Assembly (NCBI GenBank): GCA_026196445.1
Contig: JAPHTE010000078.1
Location: forward strand, 1 to 7,891
Source: Lysobacterales bacterium
GTDB taxonomy: Bacteria; Pseudomonadota; Gammaproteobacteria; Xanthomonadales; SZUA-36
Direction of reading: 5' to 3'
Length of the DNA stretch: 7,891 bases
Shown one piece after another: positions 1-7,389 of this stretch. How positions within the stretch are numbered: position 1 is the first letter of the stretch; every line of letters starts with the position of its first letter. A program made the position numbers and the translations under genes. The notes beneath the pieces are model-generated. The model was not told the origin of the DNA. It made no database searches and was given only the letters and a program-made list of their open reading frames with translations.

Positions 1-713
1 CCGGAACCCTGCTGGGCGTCACTGATTCTGCTGCCACCCTCGAGGCGCACAAGAACCAGGCCGCAGCCGAACACCAAACCGCCATACGGGCTGCCGAGGC
101 TTCAAACGCCCAGGCCGATGAAGCCTGCGTGTTGGCCGACGTCGCCCGACGCGAAGCGGACCGCCGGGTACAGTTGCGGGAACAGAAACTGGCCTCGGAC
201 GAAGAAACAGAGATGGCCCTGGGCCAGGCCGAAGCCACGGCCGCCTCCTGCACAGCAGCACGCGCGCATGCACGGGTCGCCCTGGCGGAAATCGAAGTGA
301 CAAAGGCTGGCGTACAGGTGGCCCAGTCAGAATTGGAGCGGGCCTACATCAAGGCACCGGTCGATGGGCTGATACTGGACATCCTGGCCAGGCCGGGTGA
401 GTTCGTAGGCGCGGACGGTCTGTTGGAGCTTGGCCGCGTGGACAAAATGTATGCGATTGCCGAGGTCTATGAAACTGATATCCGGCGTGTCAAGATCGGC
501 CAGAACGCTACAATCCGCAGTGCCGCCCTACCCCATGACCTGACGGGCAAGGTCGAGCTGATCAGGCCTAAAGTGCAAAAACAGGACGTCACGGGTACCG
601 ACCCGGCCGCGCACAAGGATGCGCGAATTATCGAAGTCGAAATCCGGCTTGATGACCCGGAACCTGCTGCAACACTGACACACCTGCAAGTTGAAATCAT
701 TATCGATGCCTGA
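1..713 (+). CDS. devB: DevB-type periplasmic adaptor (HlyD/membrane fusion family), 5'-truncated
   Basis: The frame is open from base 3 to the TGA at 711-713, so the N-terminus, with its membrane anchor and first lipoyl half, lies outside the window; 236 codons are visible. In visible-residue numbering, about 10-110 form an Ala/Glu/Arg-rich coiled-coil hairpin. Its tip matches the RxxxLxxxxxxS TolC-docking motif of HlyD/MacA/AcrA adaptors (R54, L58, S65). The second lipoyl half follows (YIKAPVDGLI, then PGEFV), and then a beta-barrel part ending with the HLQVEIII strand seen in DevB-like proteins. Family role: links an inner-membrane ABC permease to an outer-membrane TolC-type channel across the periplasm. 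The permease gene begins 9 bases downstream. No TolC gene is visible, so the channel would be encoded elsewhere. The two cysteines (42, 83) lie almost symmetrically about the hairpin tip. The symbol names the family; the heterocyst role of cyanobacterial DevB is not implied. Confidence 0.9.
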   Translation, partial: GTLLGVTDSAATLEAHKNQAAAEHQTAIRAAEASNAQADEACVLADVARREADRRVQLREQKLASDEETEMALGQAEATAASCTAARAHARVALAEIEVTKAGVQVAQSELERAYIKAPVDGLILDILARPGEFVGADGLLELGRVDKMYAIAEVYETDIRRVKIGQNATIRSAALPHDLTGKVELIRPKVQKQDVTGTDPAAHKDARIIEVEIRLDDPEPAATLTHLQVEIIIDA

Positions 714-715
714 GG
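712..715 (+). promoter_or_regulatory. Ribosome binding site for the DevC gene
   Basis: GAGG overlaps the adaptor stop codon (TGAGG) and lies 7 bases before the ATG at 723. This supports that start and places initiation of the permease within the terminating ribosome's footprint. Confidence 0.55.
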
Positions 716-722
716 TTGCAGC

Positions 723-1871
723 ATGACCCTCCCGCTCGGCTGGCTGCAACTCCGCCACCGCCCGTTGCGCCTGGTGGTTGCGCTGGCGGGGATTGGGTTT
801 GCCGTGTTGCTGATCATGATGCAACTCGGTTTCCGGGCCGCACTATTTGAAAGTGCGGTGCGTTTCCACGAACGCCTGAATTACGACATCGCCCTGTTTT
901 CAACCAACAGCGTGTTTATTGTCCGGCCACAACCCTTTTCCAAGCGGCGTCTTTACCAGGCACTGGGTGACGAGGCCGTGGATTCTGTATCACCTGTGCA
1001 TATCTTTCCCGGTGTCTGGAAAAACCCCTGGAACAACGAGCACCGTGGTATCAACATCGTAGGCTTCAACCCTGCCGATGAGCTGTTGGAGGCTAAGGGT
1101 TTCGATGAGTACCGGGCATTGCTCAAACAACAGGACGTGGTGTTGTTCGATGCCGCTTCACGTCCTGAATTTGGACCGGTAGGCGAAGTATTTGATCCTG
1201 CCAAACCGTTGGTCACGGAGCTGAACGACCGCCAGGTCAAGGTCGTTGGGCTGTTTGAAATGGGCACCTCGTTCGGTATCGACGGCAGCATCCTGACAAG
1301 CGAAGACAACTGGTTACGGTTGTTCCCTCAGCGCAGTCGCAACAACATCGAGCTGGGTCTGATCAGGCTCAAGCAAGGCATGGACGCCCCGGCGACGCGC
1401 GAACGGCTGGAACAATATCTGCCCAGGGACATCCTGGTGATGACCAAGGCAGAGTTTATCCAGCGTGAAAAAACCTACTGGAACAACGCGACACCAATCG
1501 GTTACATTTTCGCCTTCGGCGCCATCATGGGTTTCGTGGTGGGTGCAATCATCGTTTACCAGATATTGTTTGCCGATGTCTCCGAACACCTCAATGAATA
1601 CGCGACACTAAGGGCACTGGGCTACCCCAATCGCTTTATCTCCGGTATCGTCATACAACAGGCTGTCATCCTCGGTGTACTGGGTTATTTCCCGGGCTTG
1701 GCACTGGTTTATTGGCTGTCGGGCAAGGCGGCCGCCGCTACCAGTTTGCCGTTGTACATTACCAGTGATCGCGCCCTGACGGTGTTCCTGATGACACTGT
1801 CCATGTGCGCGATCTCTGCACTGCTGGCCGTGCGCAAGGTACGCCGGCTTGACCCGGCGGATGTCTTCTGA
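723..1871 (+). CDS. devC: DevC-type ABC exporter permease (FtsX/MacB-like fold)
   Basis: This 382-residue protein has the usual DevC length. A first membrane helix at about 17-37 is followed by a large periplasmic domain (about 40-255). Three more helices follow at about 259-283, 306-332 and 349-371, giving the four-helix topology of FtsX-like permeases. Two stretches are diagnostic of DevC: IIVYQILFADVSEHLNEYA after helix 2, running into the coupling segment TLRALGYP (about 295-302), and the C-terminal RRLDPADVF. It would form the inner-membrane part of a tripartite exporter with the adaptor before it and the ATPase after it. Characterised cyanobacterial DevBCA exports heterocyst glycolipids; the cargo here cannot be read from sequence. 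The ATG at 723 has a GAGG site 7 bases upstream. The stop shares one base with the next start (TGATG), suggesting translational coupling. Confidence 0.93.
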   Translation: MTLPLGWLQLRHRPLRLVVALAGIGFAVLLIMMQLGFRAALFESAVRFHERLNYDIALFSTNSVFIVRPQPFSKRRLYQALGDEAVDSVSPVHIFPGVWKNPWNNEHRGINIVGFNPADELLEAKGFDEYRALLKQQDVVLFDAASRPEFGPVGEVFDPAKPLVTELNDRQVKVVGLFEMGTSFGIDGSILTSEDNWLRLFPQRSRNNIELGLIRLKQGMDAPATRERLEQYLPRDILVMTKAEFIQREKTYWNNATPIGYIFAFGAIMGFVVGAIIVYQILFADVSEHLNEYATLRALGYPNRFISGIVIQQAVILGVLGYFPGLALVYWLSGKAAAATSLPLYITSDRALTVFLMTLSMCAISALLAVRKVRRLDPADVF

Positions 1872-3202
1872 TGAGCTCCAGCGCACCCATTTCCGTCCAG
1901 GGCCTGAACCACGCCTTTGGCAAGGGCGCCCTGCGAAAGCAGATCCTGTTTGATATCACGACCGAGATCCCCCAGGGCGAGATCGTCATCGTCACCGGTC
2001 CGTCCGGTTCCGGTAAGACCACCTTGCTGACACTGGTGGGTGCGTTGCGCTCGGCTCAGGAAGGCAGTGTAAAGGTGCTGGGCCAGGAATTATCTGGCGC
2101 CAAACCCGGAGTGCTGGAAAAGGTGCGCAAGCAGATCGGGTTCATCTTCCAGCAACACAACCTGCTCGACGCGCTGAGCGCCATTCAGAATGTCGAGCTG
2201 GGTGCACGGGTAACGGGTCGCGTCAAGCGCAGCGAGCTCAGCAAACGCGCACGGGAAATGCTCGATGCGGTAGGCCTCGGCGAACGCCTGCACCACCATC
2301 CGGAGCAACTATCCGGCGGACAACGCCAGCGTGTCGCCATCGCCCGTGCATTGGTTGGGGAGCCCGCCATGTTGCTGGCTGACGAGCCAACGGCGTCACT
2401 CGACAAGCAATCCGGGCGCGAAGTTGTGGAGCGGATGAAAGTCCTGGCCCGCGAGCATGGCACGACGATCCTGCTGGTCACGCACGACAACCGTATCCTG
2501 GACATCGCGGACCGCATCGTGCACCTCGAGGACGGCAGGCTCAGCACTTTCACTGATTCGGTCATCGCCAACAATTGCCACATGATGAACATGCTGGCCG
2601 AGAACCGCCGCAAGCAGGAGATAGGAACGATCGTTCGGGATCTCGACGAGAGCGGTTTTAAATCCTTGCTACAGGAGATCACCGAAGAGTCCCAGCGTTT
2701 TCTGGAGGTGACCGCGCTGGCCAACGACGTAGCTTTCAAGGGTACACTGTCGCGTGGCTTGTCAGCCTTCACCCACAAGCTGGGCCAATTGCTCAACGCG
2801 GAGCGTTCGTCGTTGTTCCTGGTCAAGGGTGACCACCTGCTGCTGAAAATTGCACAGGATATTGATCCGGAAAAACCGATCAGGATACCGCTGGGAAGCG
2901 GTATCGCGGGCGCCGTAGCGCTCAGTGGCGAATTGATCAATATCCCGGACGCCTATGCGGATGACCGCTTCAATGCGGACGTCGATGCCAAGACCGGGTA
3001 CCGTACCCGTTCCATTCTGTGCCTGCCGATCAAGGCTCGCGATGGAAGGGTGTTTGCCGTGGCACAGCTATTGAACCGCAGGGACGGCCAGCCATTTGAC
3101 CTCCAGGATGAGACCCGCTTCGCCGGCTTCATTGATTCTATCGGTGTTATTCTCGAAACCCTCGAGGGGCTGTCCCTGACCCATAGCGGTAACGATGCAT
3201 AA
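1871..3202 (+). CDS. devA: DevA-type ABC ATPase fused to a C-terminal GAF domain
   Basis: DevA proteins are usually about 220-250 residues; this one has 443. Residues 1-225 form a complete nucleotide-binding domain: Walker A GPSGSGKT (43-50), Q-loop Gln94, signature LSGGQRQR (147-154), Walker B LLADEP with Glu172, D-loop SLDK (176-179) and switch His205. A helical linker (about 228-285) leads to a GAF domain (about 285-430). GAF hallmarks are LNAERSSLFLV (308-318), GSGIAGAVA (342-350), INIPDAYADDRFN (356-368) and TGYRTRSILCLPI (375-387). An NKFDE-type signature (Asn402, Arg403, Phe409, Asp413, Glu414) is typical of GAF domains in cyclic-nucleotide phosphodiesterases and adenylate cyclases. 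The ATPase should power the DevBC exporter. The GAF domain may sense a small ligand and gate it (inference). Both ends overlap neighbours by one base, and no internal stop or frameshift separates the domains. GGCGGA at 1856-1861 could serve the start at 1871. Confidence 0.93.
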   Translation: MSSSAPISVQGLNHAFGKGALRKQILFDITTEIPQGEIVIVTGPSGSGKTTLLTLVGALRSAQEGSVKVLGQELSGAKPGVLEKVRKQIGFIFQQHNLLDALSAIQNVELGARVTGRVKRSELSKRAREMLDAVGLGERLHHHPEQLSGGQRQRVAIARALVGEPAMLLADEPTASLDKQSGREVVERMKVLAREHGTTILLVTHDNRILDIADRIVHLEDGRLSTFTDSVIANNCHMMNMLAENRRKQEIGTIVRDLDESGFKSLLQEITEESQRFLEVTALANDVAFKGTLSRGLSAFTHKLGQLLNAERSSLFLVKGDHLLLKIAQDIDPEKPIRIPLGSGIAGAVALSGELINIPDAYADDRFNADVDAKTGYRTRSILCLPIKARDGRVFAVAQLLNRRDGQPFDLQDETRFAGFIDSIGVILETLEGLSLTHSGNDA

Positions 3203-5025
3203 TGGGTGACATGGCCACACAAGTTCGCCAGGCGGTCAGGGATTATTTCGACACGCACCTCGATGCCGAAACGCTGGGCAGCTTCCCGGTATGCGAAGTT
3301 GCGGGTGGTGAATGGCTGTTCCGCCAGGGCGATGACGGCGATTCGTTGTACCTGTTGATACGGGGGCGCCTGCAAGTATTGATCGAGGCCGAGGGTGATG
3401 GAAAACACCGTCTGCTCGGTGAAGTTTTACCGGGTGAAAGCGTCGGTGAGGTTGCCCTGTTGACCGGTGAGAAACGCAGCGCTGGAATCCGTGCTATACG
3501 CGACAGCTTGCTGGTCAGAATTGAACGCACGCTATTCGAAGACCTTGCTGCCAACAACCCGTCCCTGGCCCTGAAACTCGCGGCTCACGTCGCCAGGTTG
3601 CTGCAGCGAAGCCAAACCGGGTCAGCGGCTGCACGGCAATTCAATACCATCGCCCTGGTGCCGCTGAAAGAATCAAAGCGATATCTGGACTTCCGCAGGC
3701 AACTTACCGATGAGCTGGCCGGTTTTGGCAGTCTCCTGCACCTTGCACAGGACAATTTGAGCGCCCTGGGGGCACCGCGGACAGTGGCGGATAGCCAACG
3801 GGACAACATACATCCTGAATTGCAATACTGGATACACGAGCGGGAGACCAGCCACCGTTTCGTGATCTATGATTGCCCGCCGGACGACAACAGCTGGACC
3901 CGGTTTGCGGTCCGGCAATCGGACTTGGTCGTTTTTATCGCCGATGCACAGGATGATCCCACACCAACAGATTGGGAAACGCGTTTGCTTGACGGCACTA
4001 TCTCTATCGCTGGCCGGCGTGCGCTGGTGCTGCTCCAACCACCAGCAAACCAGGCTATCTCGGGTACTGCAGAATGGTTGAAGCACAGGCAAACAGATTT
4101 CCACTTGCACGCGCGCCAGGACCGGAACGGCGATATTTCGCGGGTTGCACGCATTATTTCCGGCAACGCGTTGGGGCTGGTGCTGGGAGCCGGTGGTGCA
4201 CGTGGCTTTGCACACCTCGGGGTTTACCAGGCCCTACAGGAGCTGGATGTTCCAATTGACTGGGTCGGCGGTGCCAGTATCGGGGCCATCCTGGGCGCCC
4301 CGATGGCGTCTGACTGGCCGTTTGCCGATGTAAACCGCATCGCGAGGCACAGTTTTGTCAAGGTCAAACCATTTGGTGATTACACGCTTCCAGTCGTCGC
4401 CCTGCTGAGCGGTAAACGCATGGAGCGTGAGATCCGGGCCAGCCAGGACGGCATGATCGAAGATATGCCAATCCCCTTTTTCTGTGTTTCCAGCACCCTC
4501 GACAGTGGCGAACTCGCGGTACACGAGCATGGCAAACTCGCAACTGCACTGCGGGCCAGCGCAGCTCTGCCCGGTGTGATGCCACCGGCCGTTATCGATC
4601 GGCGCCTGCGCATCGACGGCTCCGTGCTGAATAGTCTGCCGGTGGATATCATGCAGGGTAAACCAGTCGGAAAAATCATTGCCGTGGACCTGTCATCACA
4701 TAAGTTTTATGAAGTGGACTACCAGTCCATTCCATCACCGTGGGCGATCATGGCCGGGCGTTTACTGCCATTTTTGCGAAGTTACCGTGTCCCCTCACTG
4801 AGTACAACGATCCTGAAGGCTACAGAAATCGGCACCCAGGCGCAGGTCAGGGAATCCGGCAAACAGGCTGACTTGTTAATACAGCCACCGGTGAGAAAAT
4901 TTGGCCTGACCGGGGTCAAGGTATTCGACCAGGTTGTCGAGGCAGGTTATGTTCATGCCAAAGAGGCCCTGCAACAGTGGCTCGATACTTCAAATACACC
5001 AAGCGGGGATAATGGAATAGAATAA
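3202..5025 (+). CDS. NTE-type patatin-like phospholipase with N-terminal cyclic-nucleotide-binding domain
   Basis: This 607-residue protein has the layout of bacterial neuropathy-target-esterase relatives. Residues about 20-135 form a CRP-like cyclic-nucleotide-binding domain. Its phosphate-binding cassette is intact (VGEVALLTGEKRSAGIRA, 81-98; Glu83 and Arg92 correspond to the ligand-binding residues of CRP). Residues about 148-315 are the Rossmann-like region typical of this family, without a Walker A motif. Residues about 323-590 are the patatin domain: oxyanion loop GAGGARG (329-335), nucleophile Ser359 in GASIG, and catalytic Asp472 in DGS, so the Ser-Asp dyad is complete. No signal peptide or clear membrane helix is visible, so it should act on phospholipid or lysophospholipid from the cytoplasmic side. 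The ATG at 3202 overlaps the previous stop (TAATG), suggesting coupling. A second in-frame ATG at 3211 is possible and would remove only three residues. Ligand and lipid substrate are unproven. Confidence 0.93.
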   Translation: MGDMATQVRQAVRDYFDTHLDAETLGSFPVCEVAGGEWLFRQGDDGDSLYLLIRGRLQVLIEAEGDGKHRLLGEVLPGESVGEVALLTGEKRSAGIRAIRDSLLVRIERTLFEDLAANNPSLALKLAAHVARLLQRSQTGSAAARQFNTIALVPLKESKRYLDFRRQLTDELAGFGSLLHLAQDNLSALGAPRTVADSQRDNIHPELQYWIHERETSHRFVIYDCPPDDNSWTRFAVRQSDLVVFIADAQDDPTPTDWETRLLDGTISIAGRRALVLLQPPANQAISGTAEWLKHRQTDFHLHARQDRNGDISRVARIISGNALGLVLGAGGARGFAHLGVYQALQELDVPIDWVGGASIGAILGAPMASDWPFADVNRIARHSFVKVKPFGDYTLPVVALLSGKRMEREIRASQDGMIEDMPIPFFCVSSTLDSGELAVHEHGKLATALRASAALPGVMPPAVIDRRLRIDGSVLNSLPVDIMQGKPVGKIIAVDLSSHKFYEVDYQSIPSPWAIMAGRLLPFLRSYRVPSLSTTILKATEIGTQAQVRESGKQADLLIQPPVRKFGLTGVKVFDQVVEAGYVHAKEALQQWLDTSNTPSGDNGIE

Positions 5026-5045
5026 GGGAAACGGACCAAAAGGAA

Positions 5046-7319
5046 TTGCGTCTGCAAGTAATGTTAAGAAACCTGAACTTGTTTATTGCAGTACTGTACC
5101 TGCTGGGGGGATGTTCAGTCCTGCCCGGCATCGGGCCGGTCAGTGAAAAAGCCTCACTGCAAATCCAGCGTATTGCCGATGCGCAGGACAAACTACAAGC
5201 ACTGGAACACATCGACAGCCTGGTCAGGCTGGATAACCGCTGGCTGTCACGTCAGCTCGAGAGCCGTTTACTTGCCCAGGCGGCTGCTAGCGAGGCATTC
5301 GCTTTCCACAAGCTCAAACTTGATTTTGGCCAGCAGGCGATCGTGCTCGATGCGCTTCTGGACATCAAGGATGAACAGGGTAACGTCATCACCGCCGCTC
5401 TGACCGGTGAGATCCTGGTGGAATTCAGCGGTGCGCAACTTGAATGGTTTCCCCTGGTACACCAATTTGAAATCGACACCCGGAATTTCGAATTCGGCGA
5501 CGATGTTTATGTGGAGCCGACACCGGAACTGGTCCAGCAAACATTGCAAGGCTTCAAGGCCGGTGTCTTACAGGCATTGGTCGAGAAGGGCCATAACGTG
5601 ATCCCGTTGGATGTCGTTCCACTCGGCCAGGTCAGCGTCGGCGCCTCTTTGCCCGGTTTCACCGACGCAGTGGCTCAACAAACACATCAACTACGCGGAC
5701 TGTTCATGGTGACCGGCAGTGCAACGCTGATCGAATCACGTACCACTTCGCTGGCCCTGGACATGACTTTTATCCCGGACTTGTCCACCTGCCCCGCTGA
5801 TGTCACCGTCTCGAGGGCCGGTTTTACACATGATGTGGAGTCACGCGAACCCGTCGGTATCGCAAGCAATCTGGATGACAGCAAAAAAATCAGCTATTTC
5901 TACACGGAAATTTCGGGTGCAAAACAACCTCTGACCATCATCCATTTCTGGTTTGCCGACGGGAGGCCGATGGCGGTCGAAGAACTACCCGTCGGTGAGT
6001 CATACCGTTGGAGAACCTGGTCTGGCAGGGGCTCGGCAGGTGAAGGTGCCAGCCGCTGGGAGGTTTTGGTGGTAGAAAAGGAATCCGGCTGCATACTGCA
6101 TTCCCAGGCGATACGCGCGCCGCAACCGGATTTGGCGCTCGTACCCGCAGAGCCGGCCGAAGCCAGTCGCAATTTCACAGCGCTGCGTGAGCAATTCACG
6201 GCCAGGACAAGCGGATTTTCCATCGGTTCCGACAAACCCGACATTGCACTGGTCGAGGTATCACGGCCATATTTGACCGATGTTTTACAAGCCTCCTTGT
6301 CCGACCTTAATCTCGCTGCCAGTTTTGCCGGCCCGGCCATGGAGAACCTGCACTTCGAAGCCAGCCTGCAACCCCTGGCGGTAAGCGAGGTCATCTGCGA
6401 ACGGCGAGAATGCACGCCGCCACCTGTGTGCAAGGCAAACCTCGTCCAGTGCAAGCGGCTCAGGGACACGCGCGACTGCTCCACCTGCCAGTTCCGTAAC
6501 CCCCTGAACAACCGTTGCATAAGCGAGGTCACTGACCCCCTGTGTGAAGCCTCCCGCAAACGCCAGAATGCACGTTATGACGCCGAACGGGCCGCATGCA
6601 TTGCAGAAGCCGAGAACCTGAAACGCGAATGCGATGAACTGGCCGAGCAAACACTACGCAGTTGTGAGATCGAATCGGGCTTCCAGGATTCCGCTTGCGA
6701 GGCGATCAAGGCCAGCTTGCAAAGCCTTGGTGGAGATGAAGTGCTGGCTCGTGTGAGTACCCGCGCACAGGTCAGCGGCACACTACTGGCCAACTTTTCG
6801 AATTTCCAGATAGGAGATAACCTCGAAACCTTGAAGCTGGATATCGCACTGCAGCCGGATCTGCAACTCGACGGCACGCTTGAATTCAAGCCAGCAGATG
6901 TTGCCGAACCGCTAGCCGAATGTATCACGGCCTGGGGCACGCCTTACACCTCACGCATGCTGGCGGCGCCGTCGGTCAACAATTTGCTGAATGACATCGA
7001 AGAAGGTGGCGACCGGCTGACCGCGAACTGGTCGGGTTTTGGCCTGAGCACCACCATCCGGCCTTCGCCGTTGCGGGCTGTGTTTGTAGCCAATCCAAAC
7101 CTTTTGGCCAATTGCAAAATCGGTTTGACGCGCAGCAAGGTCGAACAGGCCATTGGCGGGAATGACCCAGAATTCTTTACCGGTACGCTGGAATTGCAGG
7201 TTCTGCCCCTACCCACGATGATACAGCTGGCGCCCGCCAGCATCATATTTGATGAAAACAGGTACAGCGCAGAAGCGCGGCTCTCAGAAAGCCACCTGCG
7301 CTATGACATCGAAGAATAA
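5046..7319 (+). CDS. Large predicted outer-membrane lipoprotein with DUF2914 domain and cysteine-rich helical region
   Basis: Numbering is from a TTG at 5046 (757 residues). The N-terminus is a short charged segment, a hydrophobic stretch and a lipobox LGGC, giving lipidated Cys23. Ser at +2 predicts outer-membrane sorting. Residues about 30-245 match no family I recognise. Residues about 252-357 are a DUF2914 domain, recognised by VSRAGFTHDVESREPV, an aromatic FYTEI strand, IIHFWFADGRPMA, YRWRTWSG and a closing WEVLVVEKESG strand. Residues 451-551 hold twelve cysteines, the last four exactly 11 residues apart. Residues about 565-757 look beta-rich, with alternating hydrophobic positions (for example 576-615), and are otherwise unrecognised. 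The start is uncertain: AAGGA at 5040-5044 is too close to the TTG, and an ATG at 5061 lies 16 bases beyond it; both retain the lipobox. The gene follows the phospholipase after 20 bases. A surface or periplasmic partner role for the exporter is inference from position. Confidence 0.88.
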   Translation: MRLQVMLRNLNLFIAVLYLLGGCSVLPGIGPVSEKASLQIQRIADAQDKLQALEHIDSLVRLDNRWLSRQLESRLLAQAAASEAFAFHKLKLDFGQQAIVLDALLDIKDEQGNVITAALTGEILVEFSGAQLEWFPLVHQFEIDTRNFEFGDDVYVEPTPELVQQTLQGFKAGVLQALVEKGHNVIPLDVVPLGQVSVGASLPGFTDAVAQQTHQLRGLFMVTGSATLIESRTTSLALDMTFIPDLSTCPADVTVSRAGFTHDVESREPVGIASNLDDSKKISYFYTEISGAKQPLTIIHFWFADGRPMAVEELPVGESYRWRTWSGRGSAGEGASRWEVLVVEKESGCILHSQAIRAPQPDLALVPAEPAEASRNFTALREQFTARTSGFSIGSDKPDIALVEVSRPYLTDVLQASLSDLNLAASFAGPAMENLHFEASLQPLAVSEVICERRECTPPPVCKANLVQCKRLRDTRDCSTCQFRNPLNNRCISEVTDPLCEASRKRQNARYDAERAACIAEAENLKRECDELAEQTLRSCEIESGFQDSACEAIKASLQSLGGDEVLARVSTRAQVSGTLLANFSNFQIGDNLETLKLDIALQPDLQLDGTLEFKPADVAEPLAECITAWGTPYTSRMLAAPSVNNLLNDIEEGGDRLTANWSGFGLSTTIRPSPLRAVFVANPNLLANCKIGLTRSKVEQAIGGNDPEFFTGTLELQVLPLPTMIQLAPASIIFDENRYSAEARLSESHLRYDIEE

Positions 7320-7352
7320 ATCACCGCCCCAGCATCCTTGTGAAGCGGTGAT
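7320..7352 (+). terminator. Hairpin immediately after the operon, candidate terminator or 3'-end stabiliser
   Basis: The arms ATCACCGC (7320-7327) and GCGGTGAT (7345-7352) form a perfect 8-bp stem around a 17-base loop, beginning directly after the TAA of the lipoprotein gene. Only a short TTT (7358-7360) lies downstream, so it is not a canonical intrinsic terminator. It could mark a Rho-dependent end or protect the mRNA 3' end. Confidence 0.4.
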
Positions 7353-7389
7353 AACACTTTCACTCCCGCCGGACGCCTGGACCTCTGTC

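Noticed and set aside
148..315. Possible use of the phospholipase middle domain as an active MinD/ParA-like ATPase (residue numbers within the protein at 3202-5025)
   Set aside because: The region keeps a Rossmann-like hydrophobic pattern but lacks a Walker A lysine motif. This is normal for NTE-type bacterial proteins.
2185..2940. Long open frame of 251 codons on the minus strand, antisense to the DevA-GAF gene
   Set aside because: It has Ser/Arg-rich low-information composition and no recognisable motif, and it lies wholly opposite a strongly supported gene. Such frames are expected opposite GC-rich coding sequence.
3673..4215. Open frame of 180 codons on the minus strand within the phospholipase gene
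   Set aside because: It overlaps the NTE-specific middle region, which is well matched on the plus strand. The antisense translation shows no domain.
5900..6559. Open frame of 219 codons on the minus strand within the lipoprotein gene
   Set aside because: No family features and no ribosome site of note. It is a mirror of the plus-strand DUF2914 and cysteine-rich coding region.
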